A stretch of 18,855 nt of DNA, taken from assembly GCA_937916355.1 (NCBI GenBank), contig CALFTM010000033.1, positions 1 through 18,855 of the forward strand, read 5' to 3'. Source of the DNA: an uncultured Bacteroidales bacterium. Its GTDB lineage: Bacteria > Bacteroidota > Bacteroidia > Bacteroidales > Paludibacteraceae. This document shows positions 8,377-17,100 of the stretch, in pieces. The position numbers and the translations under genes were made by a program. Positions within the stretch are counted from its first letter, which is position 1; each line of letters opens with the position of its first letter. The notes beneath the pieces were generated by a model. That model was not told the DNA's origin. It worked only from the letters and a program-made list of their open reading frames with translations, and did not search any database.

Positions 8377-9405
8377 ATGAATCAATATATCGACTTGAAG
8401 ACCGATTGGGGCTTCAAGCATCTGATGGGCAGGGAGCCACAGATGCTGTCCTTTCTCAACAGTTTGCTGAGCAAGGACTATGGTGAAATCACCAGTATTA
8501 CCTTTGACAATGTGGAGATACCACCTGAGACGGCGGAGGATCGGGGCGTCATCTTCGACATCTGCTGCACCACCGACAAGGGCGACAAAATCATCGTCGA
8601 GATGCAAAATTACTCTCATAAATTTTTTAAGACGAGAGCAAATTTTTATCTTTGTCGTGTGATGGAGCGTTTTCTTCGACGAGGCCTCCGGTGGGGCAGG
8701 ATGACCGAAGACATCCCTCGCATAGTTGGGATCTTCTTTCTTCGCCATAAGATATCCGATTCTCCTTATGACATTTTGATGACGGAGGAGACGGAGCATC
8801 ACGACAAAACCCTCTTTTGGGACAGGATGCGGAAGTACTTCATCATTTTGGAGAATTTCGATTTCCAGAAGAAGGCACCTCCCACCTTAAAAGATTGTTG
8901 GATAGAAATAATAAAAAACTTGGGAAGCGATATGTACAGAATAGATCCGACCGTATACGAGTGCGCCGATTCAGCGCTATTGGAGTTGATCGAGAAGGCC
9001 AAGGTCAGCGCCCTGACAGACGATGAGCTTGTCCGCTACGAGGCAGGCCTCAAGGCGTTGGAGGATGCCGTCGATTTCGATGAGCTCCTGTCCGACTCTG
9101 TCAGGGAGGCTAAGGCGGAATCGTTTGCTGAGGGTCATGCCGAAGGTCATGCCGAAGGTCATGCCGAGGGTCATGCCGAGGGTCGTGCCGAAGGTCATGC
9201 CGAGGGTCGTGCTGAAGGCGTTGCTGCAGGTCGTATTGAAGGTCGCGCTGAAGGTCGCGCTGAGGGCATTGCCGAAGGTCGCACTGAGGGAAAAACTCAA
9301 AATCAAATTGAGACTGCCAAGAGGATGCTATCCATGAAGATGGATGTGGAAATGATAGCGCACATATCGGGATTGAGTGTTGAGGAGATTGAAGAATTGT
9401 GTTAA
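8377..9405 (+). CDS. Rpn-family PD-(D/E)XK nuclease (putative transposase family), copy 1
   Basis: A 342-residue member of the Rpn/PDDEXK-type 'transposase' family (PF12784-like). The N-terminal nuclease domain shows the family hallmark TDWGFKHLMG (D10), then the catalytic D61 in VIFDI and E75-x-Q77 in IVEMQ. A beta/helical segment with VGIFFL and YFIILENFDF follows. The C-terminal part starts around M186 with MYRIDPTVYE. It contains 14 AEGx tetrapeptide units (residues 251-306) and ends in the typical KRMLSMKMDVEMIAHISGLSVEEIEEL helix pair. Known Rpn proteins are DNA nucleases, some antiphage, held in check by a C-terminal fragment translated from an internal start. M186 is the obvious candidate internal start here. 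Base use is unlike the flanking genes: GC-rich, with CTG, CTC and CTA leucine codons. The next ORF, 16 bases after the stop, is a diverged copy of its own C-terminal part. Confidence 0.9.
   Translation: MNQYIDLKTDWGFKHLMGREPQMLSFLNSLLSKDYGEITSITFDNVEIPPETAEDRGVIFDICCTTDKGDKIIVEMQNYSHKFFKTRANFYLCRVMERFLRRGLRWGRMTEDIPRIVGIFFLRHKISDSPYDILMTEETEHHDKTLFWDRMRKYFIILENFDFQKKAPPTLKDCWIEIIKNLGSDMYRIDPTVYECADSALLELIEKAKVSALTDDELVRYEAGLKALEDAVDFDELLSDSVREAKAESFAEGHAEGHAEGHAEGHAEGRAEGHAEGRAEGVAAGRIEGRAEGRAEGIAEGRTEGKTQNQIETAKRMLSMKMDVEMIAHISGLSVEEIEELC
9127..9294 (+). repeat. 12-bp tandem repeats encoding AEGx, copy 1
   Basis: Fourteen degenerate 12-base units of the form GCNGARGGNNNN encode AEGH (x4), AEGR, AEGH, AEGR, AEGV, AAGR, IEGR, AEGR, AEGI, AEGR and TEGK. 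The 5' units are near identical, as expected of a length-variable minisatellite. Confidence 0.95.
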
Positions 9406-9421
9406 AAACTTAGGAAACGAT

Positions 9422-9823
9422 ATGTACAGAATAGATCCGTCCGTATATGAACGCGCCGATTCGGCACTATTGGAGTTGATCGAGAAGGCCAAGGTCAGCG
9501 CCCTGACAGACGATGAGCTTATCCGCTACGAGGCAGGCCTCAAGGCGTTGGAGGATGCCGTCGATTTTGACGAACTCCTGTCCGACTCTGTCAGGGAGGC
9601 TAAGGCAGAATCGTTTGCCGAGGGTTTCGCTGAGGGTTTCGCCGAGGGTTTCGCTGAGGGTCGTGCCGAAGGCATTGCAGCATGTCGTGCCGAAGGTCGC
9701 TGCGAGGGAAAAACTCAGGCTCAAATCGAGATCGCCAAGAGGATGCTGTCCATGAAGATGGATGTTGACACGATAGCGCAGATATCAGGTTTGAGTGTTG
9801 AGGAGATTGAAGAACTTAAGTGA
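9422..9823 (+). CDS. Free-standing Rpn C-terminal domain (remnant or trans antitoxin candidate)
   Basis: A 133-residue ORF equivalent to the last part of the Rpn protein alone, beginning at the methionine that matches M186 of the full copies. The first 65 residues differ from copy 1 at only 3 positions. Eight AEGx units (AEGF x3, AEGR, AEGI, AACR, AEGR, CEGK) replace the 14, and the last 36 residues differ at 6. No nuclease domain is present. Homology begins just upstream (VKNLGND, about 9399), so the piece arose by loss of the 5' part of a third Rpn gene. Its ATG lies 16 bases after the copy 1 stop, and AGGA sits 6 bases before it, so it may be translated by coupling. The reading frame is intact despite divergence. 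It could be a mere remnant or a functional RpnS-like inhibitor; the sequence cannot decide. Confidence 0.6.
   Translation: MYRIDPSVYERADSALLELIEKAKVSALTDDELIRYEAGLKALEDAVDFDELLSDSVREAKAESFAEGFAEGFAEGFAEGRAEGIAACRAEGRCEGKTQAQIEIAKRMLSMKMDVDTIAQISGLSVEEIEELK
9617..9712 (+). repeat. 12-bp tandem repeats encoding AEGx, eight units
   Basis: Eight units in the C-terminal fragment. The first three are AEGF with almost identical DNA, so the expanded unit differs from the AEGH unit expanded in the full copies. The two arrays have grown independently. Confidence 0.95.
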
Positions 9824-9842
9824 CATGTAGAGAATTAAAAAT

Positions 9843-9859
9843 GGACAATCCACTTGTCC
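9843..9859. promoter_or_regulatory. Short inverted repeat in the Rpn leader, copy 2
   Basis: Same GGACAA-N5-TTGTCC element as at 8330-8346, again 31 bases before the start codon. It begins 20 bases after the stop of the C-terminal fragment. Confidence 0.4.
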
Positions 9860-9889
9860 GCTACCGTTTTTTTGCAATCCAAATAGACT

Positions 9890-10918
9890 ATGAATCAATA
9901 TATCGACTTGAAGACCGATTGGGGCTTCAAGCATCTGATGGGCAGGGAGCCACAGATGCTGTCCTTTCTCAACAGTTTGCTGAGCAAGGACTATGGTGAA
10001 ATCACCAGTATTACCTTTGACAATGTGGAGATACCACCTGAGACGGCGGAGGATCGGGGCGTCATCTTCGACATCTGCTGCACCACCGACAAGGGCGACA
10101 AAATCATCGTCGAGATGCAAAATTACTCTCATAAATTTTTTAAGACGAGAGCAAATTTTTATCTTTGTCGTGTGATGGAGCGTTTTCTTCGACGAGGCCT
10201 CCGGTGGGGCAGGATGACCGAAGACATCCCTCGCATAGTTGGGATCTTCTTTCTTCGCCATAAGATATCCGATTCTCCTTATGACATTTTGATGACGGAG
10301 GAGACGGAGCATCACGACAAAACCCTCTTTTGGGACAGGATGCGGAAGTACTTCATCATTTTGGAGAATTTCGATTTCCAGAAGAAGGCACCTCCCACCT
10401 TAAAAGATTGTTGGATAGAAATAATAAAAAACTTGGGAAGCGATATGTACAGAATAGATCCGACCGTATACGAGTGCGCCGATTCAGCGCTATTGGAGTT
10501 GATCGAGAAGGCCAAGGTCAGCGCCCTGACAGACGATGAGCTTGTCCGCTACGAGGCAGGCCTCAAGGCGTTGGAGGATGCCGTCGATTTCGATGAGCTC
10601 CTGTCCGACTCTGTCAGGGAGGCTAAGGCGGAATCGTTTGCTGAGGGTCATGCCGAAGGTCATGCCGAAGGTCATGCCGAGGGTCATGCCGAGGGTCGTG
10701 CCGAAGGTCATGCCGAGGGTCGTGCTGAAGGCGTTGCTGCAGGTCGTATTGAAGGTCGCGCTGAAGGTCGCGCTGAGGGCATTGCCGAAGGTCGCACTGA
10801 GGGAAAAACTCAAAATCAAATTGAGACTGCCAAGAGGATGCTATCCATGAAGATGGATGTGGAAATGATAGCGCACATATCGGGATTGAGTGTTGAGGAG
10901 ATTGAGAAGTTGGGTTAG
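9890..10918 (+). CDS. Rpn-family PD-(D/E)XK nuclease, copy 2
   Basis: 342 residues, identical to copy 1 except the last two residues (EKLG here, EELC in copy 1). D61, E75-x-Q77, M186 and the 14 AEGx units are all the same. It starts 66 bases after the free C-terminal fragment and has the same leader from 9844 on, but lacks the TAnnTTTG box found before copy 1. It may therefore depend on read-through from that promoter. The terminator at 10946-10979 ends the Rpn cluster. The near-perfect identity of the two copies implies recent duplication or gene conversion; an assembly effect is also possible, since a perfect 1-kb repeat exceeds short-read length. Confidence 0.9.
   Translation: MNQYIDLKTDWGFKHLMGREPQMLSFLNSLLSKDYGEITSITFDNVEIPPETAEDRGVIFDICCTTDKGDKIIVEMQNYSHKFFKTRANFYLCRVMERFLRRGLRWGRMTEDIPRIVGIFFLRHKISDSPYDILMTEETEHHDKTLFWDRMRKYFIILENFDFQKKAPPTLKDCWIEIIKNLGSDMYRIDPTVYECADSALLELIEKAKVSALTDDELVRYEAGLKALEDAVDFDELLSDSVREAKAESFAEGHAEGHAEGHAEGHAEGRAEGHAEGRAEGVAAGRIEGRAEGRAEGIAEGRTEGKTQNQIETAKRMLSMKMDVEMIAHISGLSVEEIEKLG
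10640..10807 (+). repeat. 12-bp tandem repeats encoding AEGx, copy 2
   Basis: Fourteen units in the same order and with the same third-position variants as in copy 1. Confidence 0.95.
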
Positions 10919-10945
10919 AATTCGACTTCAATTATTGTCTAATTG

Positions 10946-10979
10946 CCGACAGAATTTTTTGTATTCTGTCGGTATTTTT
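10946..10979 (+). terminator. Rho-independent terminator after the Rpn cluster
   Basis: CCGACAGAAT (10946-10955) pairs perfectly with ATTCTGTCGG (10963-10972) around a 7-base loop, followed by TATTTTT. It lies 28 bases past the copy 2 stop. Confidence 0.85.
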
Positions 10980-11041
10980 GTTAAAATAGCCCTACAATTT
11001 TCTATTCATAAAAAGAAATGTGAAAAAAATTAAAAAAACAT

Positions 11042-11072
11042 TTTGCTTTCAGTAAATTAGGAATTATATTTG
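11042..11072 (+). promoter_or_regulatory. Bacteroidetes promoter for the giant surface protein
   Basis: TTTG at 11042-11045 and TATATTTG at 11065-11072 match the -33 and -7 consensus with a 19-base spacer, the canonical spacing in Bacteroides. The ATG is 113 bases downstream, leaving a long AT-rich leader in which I see no riboswitch or strong hairpin. Confidence 0.75.
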
Positions 11073-11185
11073 CTTAATTTCTGTCTTTGTGCATAAGCGA
11101 AAAGGCGGAATGATGTGATTCAGAAAAACATAATTAACTGAGAGAGAAGAAAGTATATATATAATAAGGGTAAAAATTTTAGATT

Positions 11186-14100
11186 ATGAAGAAATATTTA
11201 TATACAACGTTGCTTCTGCTACTGGGAGCGGTGGCGGAGGTTTTCCCACAGAGTATGATTATTACCGGTGGTAATGACCATGCTTTAGCGATTTGTAATA
11301 AGGGTTTAGTATATGGTTGGGGATACAATGACAAAGGTCAGTTATGTCTGAAGAATAAATCCTTAAATTCGGAGCCTGTGGTTGCTAAGCCTGCAGAAGT
11401 TAATTTGCCACAGGGACTTACTTTTTCTCAGGTCACTGCCGGTTCTGGTTCTCATAGTGTTGCATTGTCTTGTCATGGTACGGTTTATTGCTGGGGAATT
11501 AATGATGGTTATCAATGCGGTAGGGAAACTCCAGATGTAATTTCAGATGAGCCTGTGTTGGTTTATAAGGGTGAAGTTCAACAAGGATATGATGAAAAGG
11601 GAGAACCGTCACCTACAGGACAATACTTAGGTGGTGTAAAGTATATTAGTGCAACAACAAATGCTTCCATGGCTATATTGGAAGATGGTACTGCAGTATG
11701 GTGGGGAAAGAACAAGATGTTGGGTTCAAATACTCCAAATGCAGAACCGAAATATTTAAGAGATGCTAATGGTGATATATTGCAAAATGTTATACATATT
11801 GCAGGTGGTGATGACAATATGCTTATTATTGTTGGAGATTCTCCTGATGCTCAAATGGGTATTGTTTATTCTGCAGGAGAGTGGAATGGACGAGGTTGTT
11901 CTACGACCGGATGTGATGAGTTGGCAGCCCCAGTTGAGATCGGAGAGAGTCCTACTCTTTCTTCTGGGATGTACCTAACTGATGTTAGAACAAGTGGTAT
12001 TTCTGATAAATCAGCTTTTGCTGTAGAAGGAAAAACAGGTTATGTGTATGCTTGGGGAGATAATGGTTGGGGTTGTCAGGTGACAGGTGATAATTCAAAT
12101 CGAGTAGAATTCAAGTATGCGACAAAGGTTGTATCTGGAGAATATGAAGAAATTTCCAATGAACCATTTTTAACTAATGTTGCGCAAGTTATTGGAGGAA
12201 ATGGCTGTGGTACCGCTATTACTGAAGAAGGTTATTTGTTATTCTGGGGAAATGATAACCCGGGTGGTAATAGTGGGGGTGTTGCGCCAACTTCTTCTTT
12301 AGGGGATGCGGGGAATACTTGTGAAACAGGTCCTGTGTTTGGGTATTATTGTAAAGGAGAGAAAGGTCCTAATGAGGTTAGGGTTAATGATGCTGTCTCT
12401 ATTGCGCGTGGTGATATGGCAGGTTTTATGGTAAATAGAGATGGAGATTATTATGTTTGGGGTTCTACTGCAAAAACAGGAACTAGTGCTCATACGGGTA
12501 TAATGGGAACTGGATTAAAAACAGATTTAAGTAGGTGTTTGAAGAAAATAGAAATTGAATGTGATGAACCAGATATTTGTCCTACTCCTTTTATGAGTGG
12601 ACCGAGATATAAGTGCCCGGGGGAAGCTATAGAATTATACTCTGGTTTTACTCATGTTACAGGTAAAGATAGTGTTTACTTTTATAGGTGGACATGGAGG
12701 GAGAACGCAAATAGTCAAAATATAAAAGAACTTAACGAGTCAAAATATGATGACGATTTTAGTGTTCGTAAACTTGATAAGTATAACAAGTCAATTATTG
12801 ATGTAACAGATCCGGGTGTTTATGAGGTGGAAATTTTATACATTGGAACTAATGTCCCTTGTGAGAACTGTCCTGAAGCAAAAGCTAAAGTTCAGGTGAT
12901 TGACATGGAAATGCCTATAGACACGTTAGTCCCAACTTCTTGTGTGGTAAAACCGTTGGCTCCTACTGTAACAGATCAAATTAATTATGAGTTTGAAGTT
13001 AATACTAAATTTTATTCTACCGGAGATAAAACAACTTGGGTAGTTTATAACGATTTAGTAAATGGTACTGCTTTAGATACTTTAGAGGTTTTAGCAGGTG
13101 ATACAGGCTCTTTTTCTGTTACTGGTGACAATGTGAAAGTTAACGAAAATATATCGGTTGATACTACATATTCTATTTACGTAGAGGATGCAACAACTAT
13201 TGAAACTGTTTTATTGAAAGATGCAAAAGTGGCTGCTGGTACATTCCCGTCTCCGGCAACTGTCTCTCAACTTAACGCAGGACAAACTTACTACATAACA
13301 TTTCAGTTGATGGCCCCTGTTAAGTTGGGTACAATTAATATACCAATACGAAATGGTAATAACGCAAATACTGGTAAGTTTACTGCATCAATTTATTCAA
13401 CGGACTTAGCCAGTGGTGGTGGGGCTAACAATAATAAGTATGTTGCCAAATCTTTAATAAAATCTGTTTCTGCTGATTATAAATTAACAACAGCGTCACA
13501 AGATACAATATTAACGTTAGACTTTGATGGATTTGAGTTAGATGCAAATACAACTCGTGGTACAATTTACACTATTTTGTTTTCTTCATCTTCTCAAATT
13601 AACGTTCCTTCTACGCAAAGAACTTTAGGCTCAATAGCTTCTAATGATGGTGCAATTGCTTTTGTAGAAGGTGGTTCTCATCATTCTGGTACATTGGGAG
13701 ATTATGCAAGTGTTGATGGGAAAACAATTGCTTATAACTTTACATTCTTCAAAATGACGGATTATACTTGTGGGCGCATAGAACTTCGATCAAGGTATTG
13801 GTGTCCTCCATGTAACATGCCAACAGGTAATAAGGTGACAATTGAGTCTACTACAGAGTTAGTGGAAAATGAAGAGGGTGTTAAGACTGTCGCTCTTTGT
13901 AACGATTCAGATCCTATAACTTTATCGGTTAAAGATGTAGTAAAAGAGGGTGCCAAGTTTGATATCCTTTGGTATGCGGAAAGCTTGGCTTCTACTGCTG
14001 TGCTGGTAGATTCGGAAAAGTCTGCTTCTTCATATCCTGAGGAAATTAAATGGGATAAAACTTATGCTGGCGAGCAGGTGAAGTATTACGTCCAAGTGCG

Positions 14101-17100
14101 TGATAATGAAAAATCTACTGCTTCGACTTGTTTCGTTTATGATTCTGTTATTGTAATCTATAACAAGATTCCAGAAGCTCCAGCTATCGAAATCGAGCCA
14201 TTCTGTGAAAGTTTGGATGATGCCGAAAAGACTTGGTTGACTGAGATTTTAAGTGGAACAGATTTCGATGACTATGAGGTTAATTGGTATGCTGATTCAA
14301 AGATGAGTGCTACTGCTACAGCGCCAGTGCTTGCAGATTTAGCTGCGGTGAAGGCTGGTGATCCATTGCATAAGTTCTATTATAGTGTTACTTCAGAAGT
14401 GACTGGTTGCGAAAGTCCGGTGGACTCTTTCGAGGTGGATGTGCAGGCTGTAGATAAACCTACCGGTGCTTTGAGCATCAGTTATTTGAAATCTGATGCA
14501 GTGGATGGTAAGTTTAAGGACTTGTTGACTCAGGCTGCAGCAAAAGAAATAGGTCTTGTTGATGAGGTGGTAGGACTTACCCTTCAATGGTATGACGAGA
14601 ATGGAAAGGAAACGTCAAGTGCGCCGACACCGGAGTTCCCAGATGCAAGTGTGACGGATGACATAAAGAAGACTTATTTTGTAAGTTATAAAAACGATTT
14701 GGGTTGTGAGAGTGATACTGTATCGGTTCACGTTACCATCTTCTTGACTCCTGCTCCTACGGTTACACCTGTTCACTATTGTGTGAATAGTCCGAATCCT
14801 CCGGCATTGACCGCACAGATCAATGATCCAAATGATATGGGAGGCTTCAAGCTTCAGTGGTATGATAAGGAGGGAAAAGAGAAGTTGTCTGCCGCTCCGA
14901 CTCCAGACGTGTCAACTGTCGGAATGAATATCCTGCAAGCATACGTTTCTCAGGTATCATCAGATGGTGCAGAGAGTTCTCTTGTTCCAGTCTATGTGAA
15001 TGTGTATGGCGTAAAAGAGCCTATATTGGATCAGGCTAATGTGTATGAGTATTGTGCTTCCAATCAGATGGCAAGCCCTTTGAAGGCCACTGCTGAGGAG
15101 GACAACGCTGCCGGATACTATTCAAGTGAGATAGTTTGGAAGCAAGATGTGAAGGGTACGTATTCAAAGCTCACTTCAAATCCTACTCCTTCGTTGGATG
15201 TGAAGAAAGATACTGTTTACAAGTATCGCCTGTACCAAGAATATACCATTGCTTCTACGGGAGAGGTTTGTAAGGGAGACTCAATTGAAACGGAGGTTTC
15301 CGTAACATACGTTCCAGAGGTTGTAACGAGCGAGGTCCTCTACTTGAAAGCAGATGCGGTAGGAGGTGAATTTGAGAAAGATTTGTTATCCCAAGATGAA
15401 AATGCGGTTAAGGATCAATTCGGTGCGAATGTAGATGCAAGTTCATTGCAGTGGTATAAGGCGGATTGTACAACTCCATTGGATAAAACTCCGACTCCTT
15501 CGTTGGATCCTGATGTTCCCGAAGGTGACGATCAGACCTTGTCTTATTGTGTGAGCAAGAGGGTGAAAGTTAGTGATGACTTAGAATGTTTGAGTAAGCC
15601 AGTCACGATAGATGTCAGAATCAGCGATGCGCTTCCTCCTTCAATTTATCACTACTACTATTGTGAGGGTCAAGTGATGGAAGATCTTGCAGCAACCATC
15701 AATCCACAAGCTAATAAAACGAATACAGACTATGAACTCTATTGGTATAAGGAAAAACCAACCAGTAAAGAGGAAAAGGCAAATCCAGACTATAAAGGTT
15801 CGGGAACTGCTTTAGCATATCCGATGAATACGGAGGATGCATCAGTAAAAGATGGAAAGGTGACGGTTTATCCTTACTACGTAGCTCAGTATGATAAGAA
15901 ATCTGAAGCGATAAGTTCTGTTCAGGAAGTAACCGTGACGGTATATCCAAAACCAGAGGTGACGATTATTGATCCTACTGCGGTATGTGAGAAGGAAGTC
16001 GATTTGTCTGCTACGGTAAGTGTAAGCAACAAGGCTGTTTTGACCGATGTTACAGATTTTATCTATACATATTATAATGGAACAGAGGCTGCTCCGATTG
16101 ACATGAAAAAGAGTGTTGTAGAGGAGTCTGGCACATATTATATCGATGCAAAATTTGAATTGCCAGTTCCAAGCAAAGACAATGTGAAGTACACTGACAA
16201 AGTATGTCAAGGAAGAGTAAAACCAGTAAATGTGGTAGTTAATACGCTTACTATCCCGGTTATCACTGGAGAACATTCGACATGTCCGGGAACTTCAGTG
16301 ACGTTGACTGCCTCAGCGACTTCTACAGATCCGAAAACAGTTACCTATACGTGGGGCGGTTCTGCTGATACCACAGCCGGTGCAACCGAAGTGGTTGGTG
16401 ACGACACCTTTGTTACGAAGGATCTTTCAAAAGTTACAGGTGTAAGCTATTCGTACAATGTGACTGCAAAGGCAGGAGTGTGTGAGATAAAATCTGAAAT
16501 TGACCATGTGGTAACAATTGGTGATGGAAAGGTCATCGGTTCAATGATGTTGACCGAAGAAGATAATGTCGATTTGGAAAATGGAATGGTGTTCTCGAAT
16601 GATGATCCGAAGACAATTGTCTACTCTTGTGGTAAACCAGTGAAAATTACTGTACAATATGAGGGAGATCAGGATTTCTTCTGGTACAGAAATGGTAAGC
16701 AAGTTGGTACTGGAAGTTCATATACAACCGATTCGTATGCTACATTTACTGAGGATACTTATACCGTTAAATATACAAACGTGTGTCCAACCTCTTCTTC
16801 TGTAGAGATTCACGTGATACCGATTGCGGCAACCGCAATTTCTACAGATTCAATTGAGATGTGTGAAGGAGAGAGATTTGAGACCGGACTTAAACTTGAT
16901 GAAAATTTAAAACCGGGCGAGACTCCGGGTATCAATTGGTACAGAGACGGTAGTTTGTTGGGTGGCGAGACTGCTAAAACACTTATAATTGAGGAGACAA
17001 AGAAGAGTGATTCCGGTCAGTATTCATACGAAGTCATCAATCGTGGATGTAAGGTTTCTGCAGATGTTAATTTCTTGAAAGTCAAACCTTATATCAAAGC

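Larger units (their letters stand above)
8320..9392 (+). repeat. Direct repeat, left copy (with 9833-10905)
   Basis: This segment recurs at an exact offset of 1,513 bases. From 8331 to 9392 I find no difference between the copies: every overlapping reading frame gives the same translation in both. Upstream of 8331 a few mismatches appear, and similarity fades by 8320. At the right edge the copies part inside the last five codons of the gene. Confidence 0.95.
9833..10905 (+). repeat. Direct repeat, right copy (with 8320-9392)
   Basis: Second copy of the 1.06-kb unit, covering the leader inverted repeat and all but the last codons of the Rpn gene. No difference from the left copy was found between 9844 and 10905. 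Confidence 0.95.

Noticed and set aside
8305..8802. Minus-strand ORF of 165 codons antisense to Rpn copy 1 (and its twin at 9785-10315)
   Set aside because: It is a by-product of GC-rich codons in the sense gene: duplicated because the DNA is duplicated, with no recognisable domain and only the sense frame carrying the nuclease motifs.
9127..9294. Short regular repeats that could be mistaken for a CRISPR array
   Set aside because: The 12-base units are contiguous, have no unique spacers, and are in frame within the Rpn gene as AEGx codons.
9377..9421. GTG at 9377 as the start of the free Rpn C-terminal ORF
   Set aside because: The first seven or so codons are an out-of-frame reading of the end of copy 1; homology to Rpn begins only near 9399, and the ATG at 9422 matches M186 of the full copies.
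8320..10918. Rpn cluster as a classical insertion sequence
   Set aside because: The proteins belong to a 'transposase' family in name, but no terminal inverted repeats, target-site duplications or DDE/HUH transposase are present; Rpn proteins act as nucleases.
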